Assembly: GCA_022605405.1 (NCBI GenBank)
Contig: JABYQQ010000005.1
Span: 1,674,001 to 1,738,000, forward strand
Direction of reading: 5' to 3'
DNA length: 64,000 nucleotides
Source of the DNA: Earliella scabrosa
Lineage: Eukaryota > Basidiomycota > Agaricomycetes > Polyporales > Polyporaceae
The position numbers were made by a program, and so were the translations under genes. A model generated the notes under the pieces. The model was not told the origin of the DNA. It ran no database searches and was given only the letters and a program-made list of their open reading frames with translations. Positions 12,972-24,300 of this stretch are shown here, in pieces. Each line of letters starts with the position of its first letter. Positions within the stretch are counted from its first letter, which is position 1.

Positions 12972-13961
12972 ATGATGACGCAGTATACTTTCGATCCCCC
13001 GAACTTCAATGAACCCGAACCCAAAGCCGGAGGTAAGCACACAGTATTCCGTATGGACGTTCGGAATATCCATCTGAGTATCGCATACACACTAGTAGGA
13101 GACTCCGGCGAGCGTCCACCAAATCAAGGCGTCCCCCACAATGGCACATCTTCAGAGACGGTACATACTATACTCCTTATCTACGCCATAACGGTTCCAG
13201 CTGATTATTTTCATGTGATGGGTAGACCCAAAACCGACAAAGTGAAGGTCTCGGAACGACAAGTGAGGCCTCCCGTAGCAAACCCAGACCCGCCGGGTCG
13301 GGCGACGCGTCATCACACGGGGCGGGCGTACGACATGGGGACCTCACAGCCTGTATTCCTGGCCTGTATCGAGTGCTCGATCTTATCCACGAGCAGGGAA
13401 GTGGCGGTCTTGGTGCGTCGAGAGTTCCTTCATTCGTGCCTGTGATCATAGGGGACTCATGAGTATCTGCGCTTAGTCGACAAGATCATCATTGAACAGG
13501 ACTCCTTGGGTCGACTCATCAATGAATTGCGACCCTCCGCATATACCTCAATCACCAAAGTCGACTTCTCCGCTCTGGACGACGTTGACGTCCGACCCAT
13601 CGGCGTCTATGGCAGCAAGTCTGCCATCGTCGACTTCTTGCGTCGGAAAGAGGCATTGGATCCCCAGCAGTACGTGCAACCGTGCTTGACGAAACAGTGC
13701 AGTTTCTAACTCATCTCTAGAGCCGAGGCTATGCTGCACGCCGTAGGGCATTCCCATGGTGGAGAGCGCCCGTCCCTACGTTCTGGCATGTACGTCTTGA
13801 CCCACAGCTCGGAAAGCACCCTCTACGTGGTGTATTGGCCCGAAGACACCACTTGGGACGACAATGCCGCGTCATCCGTGCGTCGTAACCGGATCACCTT
13901 CATGAGGTGCGTCGTCAGCGGTCTTCACTCATTATCCTCGTGATACTCACTGTCAGGCAGA

Positions 13962-14488
13962 CACCAGTTTCAGCTAAGGCAGATTATCTTTCCACGGTAA
14001 GCTCTGTTGGGCGTTAGATTAAAACGCCCGTTAACAAATAATCTTAATCGCCCTTTTAATCCTCCCCCCGCGCCTCACTGACCTCCCCTCCTCCAGATTA
14101 TCTTCGCTGGGCGCTGCCACCACCTCGCGCACCCTGCGCGCACCCTCTCGCACCCTCGCCGTCGGTCGGGATTATCTCAAGATCATCTCGCGCCGGCGCT
14201 CGCGCTCCTCGCGCTCTCTCCGTGTCGCTCCCTCCTCGCTCACCACAGTGGATTATCTCCAGGTTATCCCCTGCCAGCGCTCCCGCTCCTGCCTCCTCGC
14301 CTCCTCCCCCGACCTCGGATCATCTCAAGATCATTTTGCGTCGGCGCTCTCTCCGCGTTGCTCCCTCTCCTCGCTGCCCGTCGGATAACCTCAAGATAAT
14401 CCTCGCCCCCGGCGCTCGCGCTGCTGCGCGACCCCGCCTCCTCGCCTCCCACCTCGCGCGGATCACCTCAAGATAATTCCACGCCCGC
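13962..14488 (+). repeat. Left terminal inverted repeat with internal GATNATC-type repeats
   Basis: About 527 bp, matching the right arm. In the stretches compared the copies look identical from 13982 inward to 14488, but the outermost 20 bp match at only about half of positions. The arm is C-rich and contains a recurring motif of the form GATNATCTCAAGATNATC near 14169, 14251, 14318, 14384 and 14461. Two further copies just inside the arm (14542 and 14574) have no partner on the right. Confidence 0.9.
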
Positions 14489-16962
14489 GCTCCTCGCCCT
14501 CACCCCGCATTGCGCCCTCTCGGACTCCTCGCTGTCTCTCGGAGGACCTCTAGATTATCCCTAGCTGGTGCTCGTATTATCTCAAGATTACTCCGCACCG
14601 GCGTTCGCGCTCTCTCTCGCCCGGGCCCATTCCCGCTTCTCGCACTCAATACATCTCAAGAGTACAACTTCGCCAACGCTCCTAATGTACATACCAGCCT
14701 TACTCAAGTACTCGCCCCTTTCTATGATGGTGCTCTAGGTTATGCTGAACCCTCGGAGCCTCGCGCTCGCCCCCTTGAGCCTCTCCTTCCGCCCTCGTTC
14801 CACCACTCTCATGGGAGAAATGTCAGCAACATATATTGGCTCCCGGCTATAGGTCGGACGACGGACATTTCAAGGCATGTTATGGTAACTACAAAGCCCT
14901 AATGACATTACATAGAGTGTATATGAGACGACGGATATGTAGCACGGCTACCGGTGGACATTCTGAAATAACGAGCATGCAGGACAGCAGCGTGAGTATG
15001 GGAGGGAAGGGACACACATAGCATTAGATACGGACCTTGATCGGAAGAGACCATGCGCTTGCTCCCGGGCAGCGTCGGCGTGCCAGGTTGTCCGCGACGC
15101 CGCTTGTCACGGCTCCGAACACAGCGGTCCTGACTGCTGAACGGGTGGGCGTCCTGCACGTCTTGCTAAAGTCCACACTGTCGCATTGGCGCATCAGCAT
15201 CCTGGCTCTTCATCCGCCGCCCACATGCGGAAGAGACGGGGCCCGAAGTGTCGCTGAGCACGCAAGGGCAAGGGCGATGGTCGAGCCCAACGACCAAGTT
15301 CAGTGAGTCATATTGGGGTTACGGGCTTGCACTCGGTGTTCTCGCATCATGTTCCGGCTTCGTGTCCCAGCTTCGTGTCAAAATCCGGCTTCACGTCGGT
15401 GTCCTGGCTCTCGATCAGACTGGACCGCAAGAGCGGGGCAAGAGACACCTGTATCCCGTAAGCTCCTGCGACTAGGAGAGCACAGGATCGCGATACTGAC
15501 CGTGTTCCCTCGACGGTGGTCAAGTGCGCTGAGGTCTGAATAGCAGAGTGGGATGATACGGGGGTACTCACCTGCCTGTAGCCCCATCCACCATGAGCGA
15601 TGTCCGTACTCCTTATGTTCCAATCTCATTACGCCCTTGACAATTGCCGCAGATTCAGCTTAAGAAAGCCCTAGAGAGACCGGCACCAGTACGAAGACGT
15701 TGCCATGGAGAATTCAGAAAGTTAGCACCGGGCCCCCTGGCAAACAGCAGTATTAGACCAGCGCTAGATACGTAGGACGTAGGGATGCTAGCCAAGAATG
15801 CAGCCAGCAGCATGAAGAACAAAGCATGAGATAGGGATAGGTGGAAGAACACGCAGGACAACGGCAAAGACGAGGGCGGAAGTTTGCAGGGGACTAGACG
15901 CCCGATGTCAAACAGCTACAAACAGTGGACTTCGCAGGCATACAGAGGCATAAGTACCGGCGCATGGCTCAAGCTGCGCTTTCTCTCTTATGTTGTGCGT
16001 GTCCAGCGGCCCACTGCGGGCAGGAATCACAGGTAAAACCATGGTTTGATACGTTGCTCGAATCACTGTATGATACAGTGATTTCTGCCGATCACTGCAA
16101 TGTAAATTCACTGTTTGGTACAGTGAATGGGCTAGTCACTCATCAGCAAAATGTCACTTACCTGAGGGACCTGCGCCTGAGGCCTGAGGGATGATCCGAG
16201 ACTCGAGTCCTGGGGCTTGAGCCGTCGGTCCTGACTGCACCTACCCCAACCTGGGGGTAGTCCTACAGTACATGTGTATGAGGTACTACGCACAAATGGC
16301 AGGAGTTAGTATTATCACCTGCCCCAAGGCAACGTGCCAAGACGCACGCATAGCCTGAGTTTTCACTCGGTAAGTGTCCAGAGTTAACGGGGCGCTTACT
16401 ATGATGGGGACTGGATGGGGAGTTGGGTCGAATTGTGTGTTGATGTTATGAGAGATTGAGGCCTATATAAATAGTGCATAGTATCAATACATATCTGTTA
16501 GTGATGCGGAAATAGTTTACGAGCACGTACCTAGCAGTGAGGCAGGGAGAACATCGTTCGGATCTCGCTTCAAGTTCGACCCAGAATGGCAATCTAAGCG
16601 CCCGTTTTGGTGCCTCGCCTGCCAGATGTGTACACAGAGGTTCCGAGTTTGTGCATCAGCCACAAGGATTAGAGGACGTCTGGTAAAGCGAGCAGATAGC
16701 AGTACCAATATATCAAATATGTGAACAGGAGAAAACATGACTAGAAAGCTATCTCATGTGTGTGGTGATCTGCGTAAGGCTTGAAGTTTACATAGAAGGC
16801 TTCAAATGCGTATGTCTTGGGAGTCTATCGGGAGCGCCCCGTTCATAGACAAAAGCCAGTCAATAACCGTGTCATTGCCTAGTCTTTAACTGCTGGTATG
16901 ACACAATTCCGATGCTTTCGTAACTACCTAATGTGCCATGCCATCCTGCTAGTACAGTACTC
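14489..16962. other. Left interior of the transposon, no gene recognised
   Basis: About 2.5 kb. The first 150 bp continue the C-rich subterminal repeats, and a cluster of palindromes lies at 16036-16128. Open frames are below 110 codons on both strands, with no transposase, helicase or other motif recognised. Confidence 0.5.
16036..16128. repeat. Cluster of three short palindromes
   Basis: In 93 bp there are AAACCATGGTTT (16036-16047), a perfect hairpin with arms AATCACTGTA and TACAGTGATT around TGA (16061-16083), and a second hairpin with arms ATTCACTG and CAGTGAAT (16106-16128). The last two share the CACTG/CAGTG arm sequence. Confidence 0.85.
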
Positions 16963-16972
16963 GAGTGGAAAA

Positions 16973-18355
16973 CATCCCCAAACCCCACAAAGCCGACTAC
17001 TCGCGCGTTAAGGCATATCGTCCCATCGTACTTCTAAGCTGCGTTGGCAAACTCGCGGAACGCATCTTGGCGGAGCGTCTTCACTTCGAGTGCAACAAGT
17101 TTGGGCTACTTCACCCAAACCAGTTTGGAGGCACCAAACAGCACTCTACCGTGGACGCGGTGTCTTCACTTGTCCATCACATCCGCATGGGGTGGCGTCA
17201 GGGTCTAGTGACGTCGTGTCTAGCCTTCGATGTCGCCCAATTTTTCCCCTCAGTCCAGCACGAGATGCTGGCTCGCATTCTCCAGCGCTACGGTTTCAAC
17301 CGGGCATACGTTGCGTTCTTCCGCTCATATCTTGCGGGACGCTCCACGTCCTTCGTGTGGGGTAATGCTCGGTCCCCGGACTTCGCTGCTCCAGGCGTCG
17401 GAGTGGGTCAGGGGTCCGGGCTGTCACCTGTCCTGTCAAACATCTACATCTCACCGGCTCTTCATGTGCTATACCCCATCTCCACCACACAATCCGAAGT
17501 CGATCTTAAGTTTTATGTCGACGACGGACTGTTCACGGCCACCTCGGACCACATCGCCATCAACAACTTCCTCCTTGTGGAGGCATATCACAAGGCAGAG
17601 CGTGTTCTCGGTCAACTCGGACTCGTGGTCGAGCACGAGAAGACCGAGGCATGCCACTTCATCTCCACACGGCTGCGCAAGGAGCACAAGCCGCTGGACA
17701 TCCGCCTCATGCGGGGACCGTTCGACCGACAACACCCGCTCAAGCCAAAGAAGGTCTGGAAGTGGCTTGGAGTCTTCCTCGACTCCGAGCTGACCTTTCA
17801 CCACCACATCAAGTACTATGCACAGGCCGCCCGCTCGACAGTACAATCAATGCTGATGCTCGGGAACTCTGTCCGCGGCCTCTCCCCTCCTCAAAAGCGA
17901 AGGCTGTATATATCCTGTGTCTTGCCGCTCATGACATACGCTTGTCAGGTGTGGTACACGGCACGTTCCAAGACGCGCATGGCCCCGCTCCGCACTGCGC
18001 ACAACGACGCAATGCGCTGGATCACTGGCGGCTTCCGGACCTCGCCCGCTGGCGCACTAGAAGCCTTTGGTGGGGTAATGCCCATTGGACTCTACGTACG
18101 GAAGCTACAGGAGCGCTACTTCTTGCGCATCCGCACCCTGATGGCCTCGCACCCGCTGGCCGCCCTATTCCCTACCCACCTCGGACGTTCTGATGGTGCT
18201 CCATACACCCGGTTTACGGCCGAGCTCCCTAAGCCTGCCGATACTCTCCCTCTCTCGCGGGCACCTGCACGCTTTGGCATAGTCACCGAGTCTTTTGATC
18301 CACTACACCCGGAATGTCGCCCCGGCCGGCGCCTTGTCGACACCCATGGGGGTCT
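16973..18355 (+). pseudogene. LINE reverse transcriptase fragment
   Basis: The reading frame covers RT fingers and palm: KAYRPIVLLSCVGKLAE, then the motif-A aspartate in AFDVAQFFPSV, then GVGQGSGLSPVLSNIY, the catalytic FYVDD, and the thumb region WLGVFLDSELTFHHH. The N-terminus was lost by 5' truncation. The frame runs on past 18300 as meaningless sequence, while the RNase H part continues in another frame, so a frameshift lies at about 18290-18355. The catalytic aspartates are kept, but the element cannot be autonomous. Confidence 0.85.
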
Positions 18356-19318
18356 GCGGAGCTCGACACGTGGATCACGAACGTGCTCCTTCCCCGTATT
18401 CAGGCATGCCGGGACGACCCGGACACGCTATACCTGTTCACCGACGGCAGCGCCTTTCCCATGCTCGCGAAGTCCGCAGCTGGGTACCACGCATATCACG
18501 GCTCCGACCGGATCCACGCACGCATGGCCGCCACCGGTCGCTCCCTCAGCTACGATGCAGAACTGGTCGCTCTTGGCATGGCAATTGCCTATGCTTGTGG
18601 CGCCGGTTTCAACACAATCCACATTTTCTCAGACGGCGAGTCTGCAGTCAAGACCATTCTGGAACCACATTTACACGCTGGTCAGAGCATTTCTCTCAAG
18701 GCATGCGCAAACATCCGTGCGTGGCTGGATGGAGACCCGGCCCGGCAGCTCATCTTCTCGTACTGCCCCTCACATCGGGATGTGGAGCTCAACGAGCGAA
18801 TCGACGAAGCGGTCGGACTGGCAGTCAACGACCCCGCCGTCGCTCTACCCAGGCCATGTCCCGTCTCCCTCACCTACGGTCGCTTCATTGTGACAGACGA
18901 CGCGCGGGAGGATTGGAGAGATATGGCGCGGGGTCCCAAGTATTGGGGCCGCCGCTACCCCCAGCACCCCGCTCTCCGCGTTGTTACACACACAGGCAAT
19001 TTCCCCTTGAAGCGGACCGGCGCATCGAAGTCTCTATGTGCGCGCATGGTCCGCTGTCTTACTGATCACTCTCCAATCGGAGCGTATCGCTTACGCTTCT
19101 TCCCTGACCAACCCACGCACTGCTCCTGCGACCGACCCGAGCTCCAGACTCGGCGGCACGTCTTCGACCGATGCACCTTCTATCCTCGCGCTCCGTACTC
19201 CATGAAGTGGGATGACTATCTCGGGGAGCTTGACCCGTTCCCGCTCATCATGGACTTCCTCGAGCAGCATCCCACAGCGTTCACCTTTGCAGACGCTCCT
19301 CCCAATACCCATGCGTAG
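18314..19318 (+). pseudogene. LINE RNase H domain and C-terminal part
   Basis: RNase H catalytic residues can be placed: Asp in FTDGSA, Glu in YDAELVAL, Asp in FSDGESA, and the His/Asp segment PSHRDVELNERID. A Cys/His cluster (CSCDRPELQTRRHVFDRC) follows, as is common at the end of fungal LINE polyproteins. It is frameshifted relative to the upstream RT frame and is normally one polypeptide with it. The stop is at 19316-19318. Confidence 0.83.
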
Positions 19319-19512
19319 ACGCTCTCAGGTGTCACACCCCTTCCACCAGCTGTCCCTTGACTTGCACATTTTCGTCACGCCGCACTAGTTCTTGTATGTT
19401 TACGCCTGCTCTGGCTTACGCCGCGGGTCCCGTAGGAGTACAGACCATCATGTATTCGAAGCAGGGATACTTAATATGATTAAAAAAAAAAAAAAAAAAA
19501 AAGAGTGGAAAA

Positions 19513-20834
19513 GGATAACACTCGAATGCGCGCCCTCGCCCCCAGTTGGGATTATGTTGCTATATCATTGTAAATCTACCTAGTTGGGTACTCACGGAGA
19601 ACGCGCACGACGCCCGGCGGCCCGGGGAGTGTATGGGTGCACAACAACTACTTAAGTATGTTCTGTTCGTGTGAGCGCTTCTAGGTGGCAGTAGTCACGG
19701 ACATTTCCGGATATTGAGTCTCCGCGCAAAACCGTTCGCCTTCGTCTTTCACCCCAGTACTAGTTTGACCCAGGTTTGACCTCTACAGTTCTTCGACTTT
19801 GCTTGCTATTAGTTGATCCGTCCTACGCTTGAGTCCCACACACATATACTTGGTGCGTCTTCTCTAATAGCACAGTTTCTGACACCGCCCTAGCGACCTG
19901 CACACTGCAGTTCTCCCCCGAGGCCGCATCCCATACCACGCTCAGCCCATGCTGCATCCCCATCAGCTGGCTGTATCCGTGGTGCAACAGACTTGCTATA
20001 GATCTTAGGACATTGTAGGTGCGTCCACACCCCTGGCTTCCAAACTCACAACACTCACCCGCTTGCAGAGCTCAGATTGTCACCGCTCGCGGACGGCTGA
20101 TCGTCAAGGTATGTGTTGTCCAGCTTGCCGTCCGCGCGTTCGATGTCGACTACCGCTTGGAGACTGAGTGCAGTCCAGGCATCTTTGAGTCAGTCAGTCA
20201 TGCCCAGCCTCGACACGACCACCCTCGACATTCTCGCCCCACACGTTCAGGTCATGTAGTGACTTGTCGTCTCGCCCTGCCCTAGGCTGCCCAAGCCAAT
20301 CAAGTCGATACCCAACCAAGTACGGTGCGTCCTCATTCATGCTATTGCATGATGAAACTTGCATGCTGTGGCCTGTTCCGTCGTGCATACGCCTGCTCCT
20401 TTGCTGCAACGGTCTCCGGATGGTCCACCTGGGCTGATATATGCGGTCTGATTATGGTAGAACCTGTAACGTTGTCATATTGTTGAGTAGATCTCTCGGG
20501 TCCATTGTTCCTTCCATGTACGCGTTCATGTGTGTGTATTTCCATTGGTGTCTTATATTTCTATCATCATGGTGTGCCGACTGCACGCTCTATTTACTAT
20601 CTATGTAAAATGTGTCACTAAAATACACATGCCCTGTATCGGGCAATTCCATACTACTTGCGTGATCTGACGAACACTTATTACTCACCCTAAGCTCTCC
20701 TTGATACGAGGGTGCCGAAGCCCATGCTCGCTATCATGGCAGAGTGCGTACATATGCAGTACCTAATAGCAGATCTTGATACAGAGCTACCCGTCGGGCG
20801 ACGTGAGGAGAAAGGGAGGCGGGAGCGTGAGGAG
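19513..20834. other. Right interior of the transposon, no gene recognised
   Basis: About 1.3 kb between the LINE and the right inverted repeat. Several GT..AG-like segments around 19850-20110 give the look of decayed exons, but no protein could be read across them. Nothing else was recognised. Confidence 0.4.
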
Positions 20835-21361
20835 GCGGGCGTGGAATTATCTTGAGGTGATCCGCGCGAGGTGGGAGGCGAGGAGGCGGGGTCGCGCAGC
20901 AGCGCGAGCGCCGGGGGCGAGGATTATCTTGAGGTTATCCGACGGGCAGCGAGGAGAGGGAGCAACGCGGAGAGAGCGCCGACGCAAAATGATCTTGAGA
21001 TGATCCGAGGTCGGGGGAGGAGGCGAGGAGGCAGGAGCGGGAGCGCTGGCAGGGGATAACCTGGAGATAATCCACTGTGGTGAGCGAGGAGGGAGCGACA
21101 CGGAGAGAGCGCGAGGAGCGCGAGCGCCGGCGCGAGATGATCTTGAGATAATCCCGACCGACGGCGAGGGTGCGAGAGGGTGCGCGCAGGGTGCGCGAGG
21201 TGGTGGCAGCGCCCAGCGAAGATAATCTGGAGGAGGGGAGGTCAGTGAGGCGCGGGGGGAGGATTAAAAGGGCGATTAAGATTATTTGTTAACGGGCGTT
21301 TTAATCTAACGCCCAACAGAGCTTACCGTGGAAAGATAATCCGCGTTTGCTGAAGTCACTG
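20835..21361 (-). repeat. Right terminal inverted repeat
   Basis: Inverted copy of 13962-14488; inner 507 bp appear identical in the stretches compared. Similarity stops abruptly inward of 20835. It carries the same GATNATC-type internal repeats in opposite orientation and abuts the AGGCAGA duplication at 21362. Confidence 0.9.
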
Positions 21362-24300
21362 AGGCAGATACCTTACCAAAATCTCGGACCAAGTTGTATG
21401 CCTTCTAGCTGACGAGCACTCTAATGCGATTGTGTGGCGCGATGAAATCGAGGTGGAAGACGAGGACGTGGACGACGAAGACGACGGGGATCGCATGTTC
21501 ACATTCGAGGTCTCCAAGACCAACGAGCAAGAAGAGGGGGTGACATCCAAGACTGGCTTCACAGTGAGAACATCCATCGTTTTACCGACCTCTCGCACCT
21601 GAGTCCCGACCGTTAACCTCGCATGTAGATTCTAAGTAACCTCATCGCCGTCCACGCTCCTATTGTGGACGGATTGAGTGGGGTGAACGTGACCGCCCTG
21701 GATACTCGTTTGTCTGTGGGGGAAACGCAGCAAGGTGTAATCACGGCCGCATTCATCCCCGCTGAGACGCGGGAGCATATCAAAAGCGAAACTTTGACCG
21801 AGTTTCAGCTCAAAAGGCTCCTGTAAGCTACATCCCCAACTCACATGCCGAGGTCTGATGTGTTGCGCCAGGGAACAAGAGACAGTAAAGTTGAACGAGA
21901 CGCTGTCCCTCACAGCGATCGAAGCACTCCTCAACGCGGGTCTAAAGCATGGTGGCGCAGAAGAGGCAGTCACCGAGTTCCGGAAATTACTCGCCGATGC
22001 ACGCGCCGCCAGCATCAAGGCCGAAACCGATGGTCACGCCTTGATGGAAGCAGAGATCATTAGTCAAGCCACGAGTCTCAGAGAAGGTATCAAGCATTTC
22101 TTCGACGGTTTGTTGCGCGAGAGATTCCCGTGAGCGAACTTTATATGCTCTGATTCATCAGCAATTATTGACAAATGTAGGTCTCTTGCACAACCGGCTC
22201 AACCGGCGGCACCACTAGCGGCTGTCGAATCTCAGGACAGCGAAGGTCAACCCTCCCCCAATCATGGTGTGTTGGTCAACATATGTGCCCGTGCCCTCGA
22301 AGCTCATGTAACGCAGCGCACCTGAACAAGCTGGGGAGGATGTACCCTCAGATTCTCACTCTTGTCAAAGAAGCTGGAGACGCTCCGAGGTTGAAGTCCG
22401 TGAATGTTCACAAGTTCAAGACATTGAAGGAACGAATTCTTGCGTTGGATTACCTTCTTACTGAAAACGCGTACATGAGCGAGGAACAGCGCGTTGAGTT
22501 CGTGTCTGATGTCCTCACCAACGGCATCCAAAAGGAGTCATCGAGCCACGGCGGATCATGGGTCGTCAAGGCTGCAAAGACAATTCTGGGGTCCATTGTC
22601 GGGGGCGGCGACACTCAACCCGCAACACCGATTGTTGACCTTCCGAGATCTGTGCTTGAGATTGACGATCGAGATTTCATAGCCCGCCTGAGTGCCATAG
22701 CTGACCGCTCTCCGTTGCTTGCTGGCCCTGCGACTCAAGCGGTCGAATACGCTCAAGCACACTTCGAGGACGCTATCGAGAAGGAGACCAAGCAGTTGCT
22801 ACCCACAATCCAAAACGTCCAAAGGAAAGATTGCAAGGAGCAAATCACTCGCAAGGTGGACGCTGAGAAGAAAGAGCGAGAAGAACAATTGCGAGCGCAA
22901 GTGTTGACAGCCCTGGGGTCAACCTTTTTATCAACATCGGCGAGGTGAGCGCGACTCATGTGTCGGAGCTGCGCATGTGATACTCATACAATGGACTATC
23001 CCCGTAGGAAAAACATCACTATCTTGCAAATGGATGTCGAGAAACAGCGTTGTGAGTATTCAAGTAGCGAGATCGACTGATGAATGCATTCAAGTTGAGC
23101 GAGATGGCATTGTAGGGGTGAACACTTACTCGTTCAAGATGACTTACCGCGTCGAGACACAGTCCGAGCCCATGATCTCATACACCGTCTACCCCCTTGA
23201 GCTCAAGCAGACCGACCGCCACCGGATGCAAGAAAATCCACATCATATCCCCGAGCCCCAGATCTATGAACGCTCTTCTTTCACCTTCACTCTTCCAGTG
23301 AACTCGGCTATTTTGTGCGTCATGATGATGCAGGACCACACAATTCCGCTTGCTCATAACCGCACTTCTCTCTTTCAGGCACTGCCAACTTCTCGCAGGC
23401 AACCGATGCATTCTCATCATCCGAGACCATATCGGCGACTGCAAGATATATGCATCGACCCATCTCAAACTTTCCGAAGCCGTCGCGCGGCGCCCTACGA
23501 AGGAACTGAAACGCGACAAGATAGGCGAGAACGTCTTACTATCTTATGACGAGAGCAAACGAGTCCTGGCAGTATGCAGCATCGCGGGGGTACGTCTCTT
23601 TTCATCTCATCTCAATGCACGTATTTCATGATGTGTGAACATGATAGCACGAGTCTCGACTTCAAGTGAACACGTTCGTGTTCGACGAGAGTTACGCATC
23701 ACTTCAGGGTATGGGAAGTGCTGTGAACCTGAGCCCTTGGTATGACTCTGCGGTCGTGATCAAGCACATGCAGTTCGTTAGCGGCAGCGAGGAGATCCTG
23801 TTCATCGACGACCTTGCACGTGCGCGAGTCTTCTCGCTAGTAACTCAGCAATTCCGGTGCGCAGACTACACACTCTACGTACCTTCATGGCATCATGTGG
23901 CTAACTCGCATTGTATATAGACCTGCGACATTGCAACTTCCCAGGGTGCCTGAGGCTGTTTATACTACTCCAGACGGGTCGTGCTTCTTTGCGGTTGACC
24001 CTGCCTCACCCGACTCGGATCAGCTAACGCTCAGAGCGTATCACTGGTCCAGCTTCGGCTCCTCGGAGGGCATTGAGGTCGTCCTCCCAGAGCTCTTCCG
24101 AGGGTTAAACAACTTTGTTCTCACCTCCTTCCTGTCTCGCAACAACGTCTACCTGCTTGGTTTGCATCCCGAGGAGCACGCACTACGTTCTGTAGCCTTC
24201 AACATCACTCGCCGAGTCACCGAATTCACCTTCAGGGAAAGAGGTGGCTCATCCCTTCGCAACGGCAAGAACCAGATCACGTCTCACAACAGCATCATTG

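Larger units (their letters stand above)
16973..19502 (+). mobile_element. 5'-truncated non-LTR retrotransposon (LINE), nested
   Basis: The body carries a reverse transcriptase and RNase H remnant and ends in a run of 21 A (19482-19502). The 10-bp sequence GAGTGGAAAA occurs directly before it (16963-16972) and directly after the A-run (19503-19512). That is the target duplication and 3' poly-A expected from target-primed reverse transcription. The 5' part is missing: there is no endonuclease or gag-like ORF1, and the protein starts just before the K-A-Y-R-P-I segment of the RT. The layout with RNase H after RT resembles Tad1-type fungal LINEs. It sits inside the TIR element, so it is the younger insertion. 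Confidence 0.9.
13962..21361. mobile_element. 7.4-kb DNA transposon with long terminal inverted repeats
   Basis: The outer ends (13962 and 21361) are inverted copies of each other, with matching positions summing to 35323 and no indel through the arm. The element is flanked by a 7-bp direct repeat AGGCAGA (13955-13961 and 21362-21368), which extends to 8 of 9 bp with one mismatch. The undisturbed intron of copy A confirms the empty-site structure, in which exon sequence ATACC follows the acceptor AG. No transposase was recognised inside, so the element is probably non-autonomous. Without the nested LINE it would be about 4.9 kb. An end of CAGTG type with a 7-9-bp duplication would suit hAT, KDZ or Mutator-like superfamilies. 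The sequence alone does not decide between them. Confidence 0.88.

Noticed and set aside
14222..14476. 84-codon open frame in the left arm, repeated as an identical protein at 20847-21101 on the other strand
   Set aside because: It is the inverted-repeat arm read in two places. Low-complexity Arg/Ser/Pro sequence from repeated GC-rich DNA, not a gene.
18295..19065. 256-codon frame overlapping the LINE RNase H
   Set aside because: Wrong frame. The RNase H motifs are read only in the 18314-19318 frame.
19850..20290. Exon-like segments bordered by GT and AG in the right interior of the transposon
   Set aside because: No continuous protein or known motif could be read through them, so a captured or decayed gene cannot be supported.
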